Positions 12,515-24,400 of a stretch of 64,000 bases of DNA are shown here, piece by piece. Source of the stretch: Lantana camara (lineage: Eukaryota > Streptophyta > Magnoliopsida > Lamiales > Verbenaceae). The notes under the pieces were generated by a model. It saw nothing but the letters and a program-made list of their open reading frames with translations. It was not told the DNA's origin and did not search any database. Position 1 is the first letter of the stretch, and the number at the start of each line of letters is the position of its first letter. The stretch spans positions 51,653,001 through 51,717,000 of the forward strand of contig CM074855.1 of the NCBI GenBank assembly GCA_037501455.1. The letters run 5' to 3'. The position numbers were made by a program, and so were the translations under genes.

Positions 12515-13487
12515 CGTATGTGTTCGGAATTTATGTCCGAAGTCACTGCACAAATCATGACAGCACCATAATTTCATACATACATCATTTCCAAACCTTA
12601 ATATCATGCAACTCACACGGCTTCAGACTATTTGGCATTAAAAGTAGCAGATTTCATAACTCTAACAAGCTATGATTCATAAATTTAACTACGACAATTG
12701 ACAGATTCATTCAAGACAATGGCTGCTTAACTCTAGGATGCAAGGTTTTAAGATTTTCATGTTTTGCTAACTTCCAGCACGTCTTAGATCATTCTCAGCT
12801 CATAAAACTCATTTATCATGATCAAATATTATCAATTCTAACATATATTTGCAGGAACTTCATCACTCTATCATGTTTAAATCTACCCGCACATATATAA
12901 CATATATACACGCCATATCAGCTTTTACGTGGAAAAAGAAATGCTAAAGTAGATTGCTACCTGTTGTAGCTGCTGAAATTCGAGAGAAGGGAGAGCTAGC
13001 TAAGTGCTGCTGTTCGTGGTGTGTGTGATGGAGGGAAGAGAGGAAGATGATGGTGAAGTAGGGTGGTCCGTGGTGCTTTGTATGTGTCGTGAAAGATGGC
13101 CAAGCATGAAGATGAGAAAATGGAATTGTTTTGTTCTCCTTTGTCTGATCAAATGCAAGGCTTGTTGAGGAATTCATTTAAAAATCAAAAGGGGCACGTG
13201 TAGTCCAAAGGAAAGGAATCAGCAATTCTTCATGTTAAATTGCAATTGAACCCCTTTTTAAATTAGATTGAAGCAATTCTTACCTCCAATTTTGTGGATG
13301 AAATCAATTAGGTGCAATTAGTTTTTCTTTCTTTATTTATTTGCCGAATTATGCAAACATTTTTACTTTTGCACATAATCCACCAAATTAAGTTTTGTTA
13401 AATAATTAGGGATACGGATTATAAGTGGCGAAAACAAGAAATTAAACTCTCACGTATCATATACCTAATTTACGAAAAAGCGGGGCG

Positions 13488-16400
13488 TCACAACCTCCCC
13501 CCCTTAAAAGAATCTGGTCCCCAGATTCCTTGCTCTGGCGGGAATAACTCTGGATGGAACTTTCTTATCTTGTCCTCAGTTTCCCAAGTGGCTTCTTCTG
13601 ATTTATCGCTCCTCCACAAGACCTTCACCAAGGAAATTCGTCGGTTTCTCAATTCTTGAAATTTTCTATCCAATATTCTCACCGGTTTCTGAACAAAAGT
13701 CAAATCTGATTCAAGTTCCGCTTCTTCAACGGGGAGGATTGCTGAGTCGTCCGGATAGTACTTCCGAAGTTGAGAAATATGAAAGACGTTATGTATTCCA
13801 GTAAGATTTGGCGGTAGGTCCAATCGATAAGCTGTTTCACCAACTCTTTCCAAGATCTCAAAAGGACCTATGTAACGAGGGTTCAACTTTCCTCCCTTGC
13901 CGATTCGAGTAAATCCTTTCCTCGGGGATGCCTTCAAGAACACCCTATCCCCGACTTCAAACTCCAAATTACGTCGTCTTCTATCGGCGTAGCTTTTCTG
14001 TCGATCTTGGGCTGCTTTCATTCTTTGTTGGATAATCTGGACCTTGTCAATTGCTTCTTGAATGAATTTTGGTGGCAACCCTCTTTTAACTCCATCTTTT
14101 GTCCAACGCCAATCCTCAAGATCCCAAAACAAGGGGGATCTACACTTCCTTCCATACAACGCCTCGTATGGAGCCATCCCGATCGATGCTTGATAGCTGT
14201 TGTTATAAGCAAATTCGATCAGGGGAATCTGTTGGTTCCAACTATTATGGAAATCCAAAGCACAAGCTCGCAGCATATCTTCAAGATATTTAATCAACCT
14301 TTCGGATTGACCGTCTGTTTGAGGATGTGAGGCGGTGCTAAAATTCAACTTTGTCCCCAAATAGCTTTGAAGATCTTTCCACAACTTCGAAGTGAATCTA
14401 GGATCTCGATCGGAGACTATGCTGGACGGAATTCCATGCAATCGAATGATCTCACGATTATATTGTTCGGCCAACTTACTAACTTTATCGGACATTCGGA
14501 TCGGAAGAAAGTGAGCAGACTTCGTCAAACGGTCGATCACAACCCAAATACCATCATAGCCGCCTTTCACCTTCGGTAAACCGGATACAAAATCCATTGT
14601 CACCTGCTCCCATTTCCAAGTAGGGATAGGCAATGGTTGTAGAAGTCCCGTCGGTTTTTGATGTTCAGCTTTCACTTGTTGACACGTTCGACATTTTCTT
14701 ACAAAATCCGCGACATTTCTCTTCATTCCATGCCACCAATACACCCCTTTTAGGTCTCGATACATCTTGTTGCCTCCCGGGTGTACGGTGTATGCAGACT
14801 TGTGTGCCTCTTCAAGAACCAGGCGTTGTAGCCCTTTAGGCACGCAAATACGAGTTTTGTACCGAAAAATCCCCATATCATCGAATCCAAACTTGGATTC
14901 CGGATTATCTCTAGCTCTCTGAACTTGTTTCTGAATCCATTCATCAATTTCTTGAGCATCTCGAATTCTTTGAGCTAAATCAGGCTGAATCGAGATGTTG
15001 GCCACTCTCGGTCTTGAAATAAGAACCTCAAATCCTGAACTCCCTTCTCCAACTTCCACATGAGCCATACTAGCCTTCCGACTCAAAGCATCGGCAACCG
15101 CATTTGCCTTACCCGGATGGTAGCGAATGGTACAATCATAGTCTTCAAGGAACTCCATCCACCTTCTTTGTCTCATATTAAGCTCCTTTTGAGTAAATAG
15201 ATGTTGAAGACTTTTATGATCAGAGAAGACCTCAAAAGTGACACCATAGAGATAGTGTCGCCACTTTAACAATGCAAAAATAATAGCAGCCAACTCGAGG
15301 TCGTGAGTGGGGTAGTTTTGCTCATGAACCTTTAACTTACGTGAGGCATAGGCAATTACCTTTCCGTGTTGCATAAGAACGCATCCCAGGCCCTGCTTGG
15401 ATGCATCTGTATAAACTGCATACCCTTCAGTGCCCTCGGGTAGGGTTAACACTGGTGCCGTAGTCAAGAGCTCCTTCAACCGTTGAAAGCTTGCTTTACA
15501 TTTATCATCCCACTCAAACTTTGACTCTTTCTTAGTCAAGCGAGTAAGCGGTCCCGCAATCTTCGAGAAATCTTTCACGAATCTTCGGTAATAGCCTGCT
15601 AAACCCAAGAAACTATGGATCTCTGAAGCATTCCTCGGCTGTTCCCATTTTAAAACCGTCTCAATTTTGGAAGGGTCTACTTCAACTCCATTTCCCGAGA
15701 TAATGTGTCCAAGGAAAGTGACCCGGTCTATCCAAAATTCACACTTGCTAAACTTGGCAAAAAGTTGGTGCTCCCTTAGAGTGTCGAGCACGATCCTGAG
15801 ATGTATCGCGTGCTCTTCCTCTGACCTCGAATATACCAAGATATCATCAATGAAAATAACGACAAACTTGTCTAGATACGGCCTGAACGCCCTATGCATC
15901 ATATCCATGAACGCCGCGGGCGCATTCGTGAGACCAAAGGGCATCACCACGAACTCAAAGTGCCCGTAACGTGTATTGAATCCAGTTTTCAAAATATCTT
16001 CTTCTTTGACCCTCAACTGGTAATAGCCCTGCCTAAGGTCAAGTTTGGAATAAACTCTCGACCCTTGGAGTAGGTCGAATAACTCTTCAATATGCGGGAG
16101 AGGATATTTGTTCTTCACTGTCATCCTGTTCAACTCCCGATAGTCGATGCACATACGGAGCGACCCATCCTTTTTCTTTACAAACAATACTGGCGCTCCC
16201 CAAGGCGATGAACTTGGTCGAATGTATCCACTTGCTAAGAGTTCATCAAGTTGAGTCTTCAACTCTTTAAGTTCTGCAGGAGCCATTCGATATGGAGATT
16301 TTGAATAAGGCTCGGCTCCCGGATATAACTCAATCACGAACTCTATGTCCCGATCAGGGGGTAATGTCCCCAAGTTTTCTGGAAATACATCTAGATATTC

Positions 16401-17966
16401 CTTGACTACTTCTGTTTCCTCCAACTTTGACTGATCCTTTGGCCGGTTGAGAAGGTAAGCAACATAACCAATGGCTCCATCTCGAACAAGTTTCTTTGCT
16501 TCCATAAGTGATATGAATGGACTATCATTTGATTTCACGCCCGTGATAACTCCGGAACCCAATACCACTTTCTTCTCGAAGCAATCAATTTTTGCACGGT
16601 GTTCAAAAAGCCAATCCATCCCAAGAATCACCCCGTACCTCTTCATCGGCATCTCGATTAAGTTCGCTAGATAAATACGTCCCTCAATCCTCACCGGACA
16701 ATCACGAAACACCCGATTCGTCTCAAAATAACCACCCAAAGGAGAAGTCACATAATACCGCACAGAAGAACGTGAAACAGGTAAATGCAGGGTATTAGCA
16801 ATCACAGGCGCAAGAAATGAGTGCGTAGCACCCGGATCATACAATACATGAATGCTCGTGCTATGAATGCAAAGTGTACCTTCCACCACGGCTGCGGGGT
16901 CAACCTGAGCCTGCTCCTCTTCACCGTCAAGGGCATAAACACGAGCTACAGCACCTCGTTGGGCTCCTCCTGCAGGTACAAATGGGCGTCTCTTCTTATC
17001 ACACTTATCCATCATATGCTGAGTACTTCCACAAATAAGGCACCTTCCTAACTTCTTCCAACAATGATCCTCGGTGTGATTAGGGCGGTTGCAATATCTA
17101 CAACCACCCGGAGTCGTAATCTGTGGGACCGGCGGTGTTGGGCGACCTCCTGTACCTTTGCCCTTTTTGTCTTGAGGGCGGTGCTGTTGAGACTGAGATG
17201 GTGGGGGTCGTTTACTCCCAGACCCCGAACTATAACTCCCATATGCTCCCTCTCTACGGAGCTCGGCTCTCTGTGCCTCAACCATAAGGGCTTTGCTAGT
17301 AGCTGTGGCCCAATCATAGATGTCATGACCAAGTAAAGCATCTCGTAACTCAAATCTCAAACCCTTCACAAATTTGGAGCTCCTTCTCTTCTCATCCCTC
17401 GTAATATGAGGAGCATAACGTGCCAACCTATTAAACTCAGCAATATATTCCACAACGGTCCTCGTACCCTGTTTTAAATCCATAAACTCCTGCTCTCTCC
17501 TTTCCATTGCTACTTGAGGGATATACTGAGCTCGAAACTCCCTCTCAAATACGGCCCAAGTAATCGCCGTACCCATAGCCTCAAGTCGGGACTGCACACT
17601 CTCCCACCACTCATAAGCTGCGTGCTGAAGTAAATGAATGGTACACTGGGCCTTCTCTTCCTCCGTACATGGGCAAATCCGAAAGATACGACTAATCTGG
17701 GTCAGCCAATACTCTGCCGCGATGTCATCCGTAGTCCCCACAAATTGAGGTGGGTTGTTCCTCCGAAATCTATCATATGCGGGCTCCATAACAGCCCTCT
17801 CCGGTTGAGGGACTGGTTGAGTTTGCTGTCTCCGAGCCTCTCTATAAAAATGGAACATCTCTGCATAGGCATCCTGTGAAGTAGGTATCGGTGGTGGTGG
17901 TAGAGGCAACCCTTGATCCGGTTGATATTGTGGTGAACGGTCACGACGTGGACGACCTCGAGGCAT
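13488..17966 (-). CDS. Gag-Pol polyprotein, chromodomain Ty3/gypsy retrotransposon
   Basis: 1,492-residue single-frame polyprotein that makes the capsid and copies and inserts the element. Order seen: basic proline-rich N-terminus; capsid-type gag (about 60-240); two CCHC knuckles (C289-C302, C309-C322); protease with D377 in LYDPGATHS; reverse transcriptase with D643 and FIDD at 705-708; RNase H with D854, E891, D916 and D959; integrase zinc site H1055, H1062, C1092, C1095; integrase catalytic D1125, D1186 and E1222 (35 residues between the last two); GPY/F-type region near 1363; chromodomain about 1425-1475. Start chosen at the first Met, 209 bp inside the 5' LTR. Gag and pol are fused without a frameshift, as is usual for this clade. 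The C-terminus is odd: the purine tract is read as codons and the stop lies in the 3' LTR. No break seen. Confidence 0.96.
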   Translation of the reverse strand: MPRGRPRRDRSPQYQPDQGLPLPPPPIPTSQDAYAEMFHFYREARRQQTQPVPQPERAVMEPAYDRFRRNNPPQFVGTTDDIAAEYWLTQISRIFRICPCTEEEKAQCTIHLLQHAAYEWWESVQSRLEAMGTAITWAVFEREFRAQYIPQVAMERREQEFMDLKQGTRTVVEYIAEFNRLARYAPHITRDEKRRSSKFVKGLRFELRDALLGHDIYDWATATSKALMVEAQRAELRREGAYGSYSSGSGSKRPPPSQSQQHRPQDKKGKGTGGRPTPPVPQITTPGGCRYCNRPNHTEDHCWKKLGRCLICGSTQHMMDKCDKKRRPFVPAGGAQRGAVARVYALDGEEEQAQVDPAAVVEGTLCIHSTSIHVLYDPGATHSFLAPVIANTLHLPVSRSSVRYYVTSPLGGYFETNRVFRDCPVRIEGRIYLANLIEMPMKRYGVILGMDWLFEHRAKIDCFEKKVVLGSGVITGVKSNDSPFISLMEAKKLVRDGAIGYVAYLLNRPKDQSKLEETEVVKEYLDVFPENLGTLPPDRDIEFVIELYPGAEPYSKSPYRMAPAELKELKTQLDELLASGYIRPSSSPWGAPVLFVKKKDGSLRMCIDYRELNRMTVKNKYPLPHIEELFDLLQGSRVYSKLDLRQGYYQLRVKEEDILKTGFNTRYGHFEFVVMPFGLTNAPAAFMDMMHRAFRPYLDKFVVIFIDDILVYSRSEEEHAIHLRIVLDTLREHQLFAKFSKCEFWIDRVTFLGHIISGNGVEVDPSKIETVLKWEQPRNASEIHSFLGLAGYYRRFVKDFSKIAGPLTRLTKKESKFEWDDKCKASFQRLKELLTTAPVLTLPEGTEGYAVYTDASKQGLGCVLMQHGKVIAYASRKLKVHEQNYPTHDLELAAIIFALLKWRHYLYGVTFEVFSDHKSLQHLFTQKELNMRQRRWMEFLEDYDCTIRYHPGKANAVADALSRKASMAHVEVGEGSSGFEVLISRPRVANISIQPDLAQRIRDAQEIDEWIQKQVQRARDNPESKFGFDDMGIFRYKTRICVPKGLQRLVLEEAHKSAYTVHPGGNKMYRDLKGVYWWHGMKRNVADFVRKCRTCQQVKAEHQKPTGLLQPLPIPTWKWEQVTMDFVSGLPKVKGGYDGIWVVIDRLTKSAHFLPIRMSDKVSKLAEQYNREIIRLHGIPSSIVSDRDPRFTSKLWKDLQSYLGTKLNFSTASHPQTDGQSERLIKYLEDMLRACALDFHNSWNQQIPLIEFAYNNSYQASIGMAPYEALYGRKCRSPLFWDLEDWRWTKDGVKRGLPPKFIQEAIDKVQIIQQRMKAAQDRQKSYADRRRRNLEFEVGDRVFLKASPRKGFTRIGKGGKLNPRYIGPFEILERVGETAYRLDLPPNLTGIHNVFHISQLRKYYPDDSAILPVEEAELESDLTFVQKPVRILDRKFQELRNRRISLVKVLWRSDKSEEATWETEDKIRKFHPELFPPEQGIWGPDSFKGGRL
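13494..13505 (-). other. Polypurine tract, element 1
   Basis: Minus-strand AAGGGGGGGAGG directly inside the 3' LTR, with a single T before the LTR. It is the expected RNase H-resistant primer for plus-strand DNA. It also lies inside the reading frame, coding for K-G-G-R-like residues at the protein end. Confidence 0.9.
13510..13528 (-). other. Pre-PPT hairpin, element 1
   Basis: Minus-strand GAATCTGGGGACCAGATTC: arms of 8 bp around GGA, ending 4 nt before the purine tract. Elements 2 and 3 have a hairpin of the same position and near-identical shape with a changed base pair. Confidence 0.75.
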
Positions 17967-18132
17967 CCTACAATCACAAACCGTAGATATTCATGCATGT
18001 AAGTTAGTCTGTGCATATGTAAATGGTGAGAATAACTAATTTAGCATTTAAAAGCAAGAAAAAATGAACAATTAATGCAATTAAACACATTGTCCTAAGC
18101 CGTACGACCTATACTGACACGACACGACACTA

Positions 18133-18159
18133 GAGCTCCGGTTTTGCAACCTAGAGCTC
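18133..18159 (-). other. Leader hairpin with GCAA loop beside the PBS, element 1
   Basis: Minus strand: GAGCTC, then TA, GGTT, loop GCAA, AACC, G, and GAGCTC. The outer GAGCTC segments pair with each other and the first one overlaps the end of the primer-binding site. The GCAA loop is of GNRA type. The same place in elements 2 and 3 carries the same loop on altered stems. Confidence 0.65.
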
Positions 18160-18167
18160 TGATACCA
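18156..18167 (-). other. Primer-binding site, element 1
   Basis: Minus-strand TGGTATCAGAGC, complementary to the 3' end of plant initiator methionine tRNA. It begins 8 nt inside the 5' LTR. The remaining leader to the gag start (17967-18155) holds no other feature I can support apart from the hairpin. Confidence 0.92.
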
Positions 18168-18175
18168 CTTAAGGA

Positions 18176-21100
18176 TGTAGCGCCCTGAGCTAAGTGACGC
18201 CACATCCCCCGCACCGAGGCTCAACCCGCATACGAAATAGGGAAATCCGTACACGTGCCAAACTCACGGCGAACGGGAGACTCACTCACTCCCTGGCTAG
18301 GCGGAACCTATGACAACCAAAACGCAAAGTGCGCGAAACAGATACACATGCGGAAGCGATTAACGGATCAACATAAACTAGTCAAATAGCATAAAGGCCG
18401 CACTGGCCACAAGTATCCAAAATATCCTCAACACCGTCCTCATGTAATCCTAAGTCCCACCAAGGACTAGCGCTATCAGACACTCTCGACACGTATATAC
18501 AAGTACCATCATGAACAAAACGATATTTCCAAGTATATAAAAGTATACCAATGTATGCATATACAAGTCGAATAGATGAAATGAGCTAGACTCTAAATTG
18601 AAAGACCACGACTTCACGTTAACTCCGCCTAGCTCAACACTTGTACCTGCAGTCAACGCCCAAAGGAGGAATCAGTCCAAGACTGGTGAGGTGAAAGATA
18701 ATAATATAAGGGGGTATAAGCTCACTCAATAACAATAACCATAACTCAAGCACAAAAAAACCATTTCAATTGCTCGGCGAGATACGAGCCATTCCTCAAC
18801 CTTTACTCCCACTCAAATACAATTTTAAATCATAACAATAATAAAACAATCCAACCTTCACGCCCACTCATGATGGAAGAGAGGTATACGTTTCTCTAAC
18901 CATCCACTATCTCACTACATTAAGGCGTGGGTGCATGACTCCCAACGCCTTCTTCGGGGGGATAAACCCTCCACGGCATAGAACCCTATAGTCCCACTAC
19001 CTCCAGTGGTGTTCTAGGATCCCGTATCACTATGGGGATCATGTAATTGGATTCCCGTCGGCCCTTGCTTCCCCGGTTCACCTCATACACAATTCCCCGG
19101 GCCCACAATAACACTTACCCCATGAGCGTCCTCATAGAGAACATCAATTCCATTTATCTCGCTAAAACATTTCATTTGTTACACTTTAAGTAAAACACTT
19201 TGCACTTGACTCACGCGTGAAAACATTTGGGTAAATATCCCATAAATACACTTATCACTTTATGGAAACAATTTTAATTGGATATAACAATCAATAACCC
19301 TTACACATATCTATATGTATAATATATATAATATGATCGCATGCGGGATGATAAAACAACATCACTCAGGGTTAAGGTCATATCCGCTTTCGACACCCGT
19401 CGCGGTAGGGATTGACTGTATTGGAAGATTGTTAAAGAAACCTCACCTTGGACTTGTAGAAAGGACAAAAGCCAAAAAGAGAGAAGTTATGTACGTCTAC
19501 TCCTCCGCTGGTGGATCACCTGAGTCAAAGACACAATCTAGAATGAATCACGACTCAATGAACCACACAAGAGACGCACGGCTTATGTTTGATAATGATT
19601 AAATGAAATAAAGATGAAATATGAATGCAACATGTTTGCATGATTCACATTTAAATGTAAAGTAAGCAAATAAGAGTTATTAGATCATAATTAGCCGGCC
19701 TCAATTCATAATAGATACAAAGTAAACAAAATCAAAGTCCATCACTTATAAAGTTGTTTGTGCAGAAACTTTCAGCACGTACATATCGTAGAAGAATCGT
19801 CATAACTTATTGCTCAGGAAGTATTTTAACGAACCGCAAAATTCCTAGTAAACTAGACATACAAATCTATCAAATGGTATAGGCCTTACTCCCTGTATGT
19901 TTCTGTAAAATTACAGAATTTTGATCAAATTTGACATGAAACCGAAATTTGCCTGCAGCAACACGTTTTAAAGAAAATTATGTTTACCATATCAAACGAG
20001 GTCGAAAAATTCTGAATTTTTATAGGCACACTCCAGACACATATAAGAGCACCCCTGTAAAACAGTTTTGAAAAATTCGAAGGTTTACTACTTCTGCTCA
20101 AGCTGGTAATCCAGATCGAGAAACAGGGGACAGCAGGGCGTTCCGTAATTTTTTCGGGGTATCAAATGAACTCGGATTAACATAAAATTGGACAGACATA
20201 AACCTTAATATGCTAAGATTATCCAGTTACAACAGTTTTACAAAATTCAAAGGTTTAGTCCTTCTGATCAGTCTGAACTTTCAGCTTCAAAAACAGGGCA
20301 AAAGAAAAAGTGACGGCAGTGTCTTTCGGGATTTTTTCGAGGTATCAAACGGACTCGGATGAACACGAATTTTTACGGAGAGAAACTTGAATATGTAAGG
20401 AATATCCAGTTAAAACAGTTTTGAAAAATAAGGTCGTATGTGTTCGGAATTTATGTCCGAAGTCACTGCACAAATCATGACAGCACCATAATTTCATACA
20501 TACATCATTTCCAAACCTTAATATCATGCAACTCACACGGCTTCAGACTATTTGGCATTAAAAGTAGCAGATTTCATAACTCTAACAAGCTATGATTCAT
20601 AAATTTAACTACGACAATTGACAGATTCATTCAAGACAATGGCTGCTTAACTCTAGGATGCAAGGTTTTAAGATTTTCATGTTTTGCTAACTTCCAGCAC
20701 GTCTTAGATCATTCTCAGCTCATAAAACTCATTTATCATGATCAAATATTATCAATTCTAACATATATTTGCAGGAACTTCATCACTCTATCATGTTTAA
20801 ATCTACCCGCACATATATAACATATATACACGCCATATCAGCTTTTACGTGGAAAAAGAAATGCTAAAGTAGATTGCTACCTGTTGTAGCTGCTGAAATT
20901 CGAGAGAAGGGAGAGCTAGCTAAGTGCTGCTGTTCGTGGTGTGTGTGATGGAGGGAAGAGAGGAAGATGATGGTGAAGTAGGGTGGTCCGTGGTGCTTTA
21001 TATGTGTCGTGAAAGATGGCCAAGCATGAAGATGAGAAAATGGAATTGTTTTGTTCTCCTTTGTCTGATCAAATGCAAGGCTTGTTGAGGAATTCATTTA

Positions 21101-21412
21101 AAAATCAAAAGGGGCACGTGTAGTCCAAAGGAAAGGAATCAGCAATTCTTCATGTTAAATTGCAATTGAACCCCTTTTTAAATTAGATTGAAGCAATTCT
21201 TACCTCCAATTTTGTGGATGAAATCAATTAGGTGCAATTAGTTTTTCTTTCTTTATTTATTTGCCGAATTATGCAAACATTTTTACTTTTGCACATAATC
21301 CACCAAATTAAGTTTTGTTAAATAATTAGGGATACGGATTATAAGTGGCGAAAACAAGAAATTAAACTCTCACGTATCATATACCTAATTTACGAAAAAG
21401 CGGGGCGTCACA
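18176..21412 (-). repeat. Element 1 5' LTR
   Basis: 3,237 bp, the transcription-initiating copy for this minus-strand element. It is offset by exactly 7,920 bp from the other LTR with no indels. Its inner edge faces the primer-binding site. I could not place the TATA box or the start of transcription with confidence. A CAG/GTAGC splice-donor-like site (minus strand, at about 12954-12961 in the partner copy) and a TGCAGGT site before GCTAGGCGG have counterparts in elements 2 and 3. Confidence 0.95.
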
Positions 21413-21417
21413 AAATA
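21413..21417. repeat. Target-site duplication, element 1, right copy
   Basis: AAATA immediately after the terminal CA of element 1, matching 10251-10255. Confidence 0.93.
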
Positions 21418-24400
21418 TTTTATCATGATTTCAGTTGAAAGGATTTAAAACGCTCACCGAGCACCAAGATTTAGGCGGAATTGCGAGGATTCCACTTTTC
21501 AATCCTATGATCGCCTGAAAGTAGTAACTACTATCGGCTTAGAACTAAGTTCTTAATTTCTAATTTACTAATTGCACACAATCAAAACGAAATAATTATA
21601 GAAGGTACATATTATGTAATACATTAAAGATTTCATGGTAAACCCTAAATTCACCCATTTTATTAATAAATTCAGGGTTTATGAGATCTTTAACTAATCA
21701 AATATTTATTAACTATATTATAATTCTAATTGTAAGATTTGAAATGAAATTTAAGGTTTAATTTGACAATGTAGGCTATCTTTTGAAAATATTACATAGT
21801 TTACCGATTTTTGGAAATTTTGGGAAAAATCTTTCTTCAAAAAATTCCAAAATCTATTTTATAATTTTTTTTAAAATAATTTCGAAATTATTTAATTTAT
21901 TTTGACCCGAAAGTCAAAATTACTATTGAAAACATTTACTATTCAATTCCTTATGAATTAAACACTTTATAACACAAAATTAAACTCACACACACACACA
22001 CACTATTCACGCCACACACACACACACACACACACACACATCCAAGAACATTAAGAACATGTTCTTGAGCTTATTTTAATATTAGTTTGAAACTAATATT
22101 AAAATAATATCCGGTTCATATTAGTTTGAAACAGTAGGAGTAGGGGTAATATAGGTCATATTTTAGAAAACTTATGAACCGTTTTGAAGAAATGATTTTG
22201 ATGCCCGCAAGCTAGGCTTCTCCAACCTTAACTCCTTAAAATCCGGGAAAATAGTAACGACACTGATCAAGGTGTTGGTACCTAATAAAACAAATACAAT
22301 AATACCACCCTTCACTCCTTAGTGTCACGTAGGGTTGCAAGCCCTAGTGACGATGAACAATATCGTGGGAAGGACGTACCTTTTCCCGTCAGTTGATGTG
22401 GAATAGCCAACCTTCGGTTACACCATCATCAAGATGTAGTTGGTGGCTGGTATAATGGTAGACCTCGGCCCGTGCCTCCCGGACTACTACTTCTACTAAG
22501 ACCACCGGGCCCATAAGAAAACAATAATTTTACTTACAAGACAAGAATATTTACCGGGAGTAAGTACTAAGTACTTTCGGGTAAATAGTTTTTGAATAAT
22601 TGATAAGAATAATTTTCCATAAAGGAAATAATAATTTGAAAGGAAATTCAAGGAAATAAAATATTTTATCATGGTTTCAGTTGAAAGGATTTAAAACCCT
22701 CACCGAGTACCGATATTTAGGTGGAATTGTGAGGATTCCACTCTTCAATCCTATGATCGCCTGAAAGTAGTAACTACTATCGGCTTAGAAGTAAGTTCTT
22801 AATTTCTAATTTACTAATTGCACACAATCATAACGAAATAATTATAGAAGGTATATATTAAGTAATACATTAAAGATTTCATGGTAAACCCTAAATTCTC
22901 CCATTTTATTAATAAATTCAGGGTTTATGAGATCTTTAACTAATCAAATATTTATTAACTATATTATAATTCTAATTGTAAGATTTGAAATGAAATTTAA
23001 GGTTTAATTTGACAATGTAGGCTATCTTTTGAAAATATTACATAGTTTACCGATTTTTGGAAATTTTGGGAAAAATCTTTCTTCAAAAAATTCCAAAATC
23101 TATTTTATAATTATTTTTAAAATAATTTCGAAATTATTTAATTTATTTTGAGCCAAAAGTCAAAATTACTATTGAAAACATTTACTATTCAATTTATTAT
23201 GAATTAAACACTTTATAACACAAAATTAAACTCTCACACACACACAACCACACTATTCACGCCACACACACACACACACACACATCAAAGAACATTAAGA
23301 ACATGTTCTTGAGCTTATTTTAATATTAGTTTGAAACTAATATTAAAATAATATCCGGTTCATGTTAGTTTAAAACAGTAGGAGTAGGGGTAATATAGGT
23401 CATATTTTAGAAAACTTATGAACCGTTTTGAAGAAATGATTTTGATGCCCGCAAGCTAGGCTTCTCCAACCTTAACTCCTTAAAATCCGGGAAAATAGTA
23501 ACGACACTGATCAAGGTGTCGGTACCTAATAAAACAAATACAATAATACCACCCTTCACCCCTTAGTGTCACGTAGGGTTGCAAGCCCTAGTGACGATGA
23601 AGAATATTGTGGTAAGGACGTACCTTTTCCCGTCACTTGATGTGGAATAACCAACCTTCGGTTAGACCATCATCAAGATCTAGTTGGCGGCTGGTATAAT
23701 AGTAGACCTCGGCCCGTGCCTCCCAGACTACTACTTCTACCAAGACCAACGGGCCCATAAGAAAACAATAATTTTACTTGCAAGACAAGAATATTTACCC
23801 GGAGTAAGTAATAAGTACTTTCGGGTAAATAGTTTTTGAAGAATTGATAAGAATTATTTTCCATAAAGGAAATAATAATTTGAAAGGAAATTCAAGGAAA
23901 TAAAATATTTTATCATGATTTCAGTTGAAAGGATTTAAAACCCTCACCGAGTACCGATATTTAGGTGGAATTGTGAGGATTCCACTCTTCAATCCTATGA
24001 TCGCCGGAAAGTAGTAACTACTATCGGCTTAGAACTAAGTTCTTAATTTCTAATTTACTAATTGCACACAATCAAAACGAAATAATTATAGAAGGTACAT
24101 ATTATGTAATACATTAAAGATTTCCTGGTAAACCCTAAATTCACCCATTTTATTAATAAATTCAGGGTTTATGAGATCTTTAACTAATCAAATATTTATT
24201 AACTATATTATAATTCTAATTGAAATATTTGAAATGAAATTTAAGGTTTAATTTGACAATGTAGGCTATCTTTTGAAAATATTACATAGTTTACCGATTT
24301 TTGGAAATTTTGGGAAAAATCTTTCTTCAAAAAATTCCAAAATCTATTTTATAATTTTTTTTAAAATAATTTCGAAATTATTTAATTTATTTTGACCCGA

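Larger units (their letters stand above)
10256..13492 (-). repeat. Element 1 3' LTR
   Basis: 3,237 bp, on the plus strand beginning TGTAGCGCCCTGAG and ending GGGGCGTCACA. It is the transcription-terminal LTR because the purine tract adjoins its inner edge at 13493. It differs from the partner at about four places: near 10392, two near 10830, and at 13080. Its first bases (minus strand) supply the stop codon of the gag-pol ORF. It holds short ORFs that have no recognisable product. Confidence 0.95.
10256..21412 (-). mobile_element. Element 1: intact autonomous Ty3/gypsy chromovirus (Tekay/Del-like)
   Basis: An 11,157-bp LTR retrotransposon on the minus strand. It has equal 3,237-bp LTRs bounded by TG and CA, a 5-bp target duplication AAATA, an initiator-methionine tRNA primer site beside the right-hand (5') LTR, a purine tract beside the left-hand (3') LTR, and one uninterrupted gag-pol ORF ending in a chromodomain. 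Comparing the LTRs line by line I found about four substitutions and no indels, roughly 0.12 percent. With a commonly used plant LTR rate of 1.3e-8 per site per year this is about 50,000 years. All catalytic residues I looked for are present, so the copy could be active; that is inference. The Tekay/Del assignment rests on the chromodomain, the single fused ORF and the long LTRs. Confidence 0.95.
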
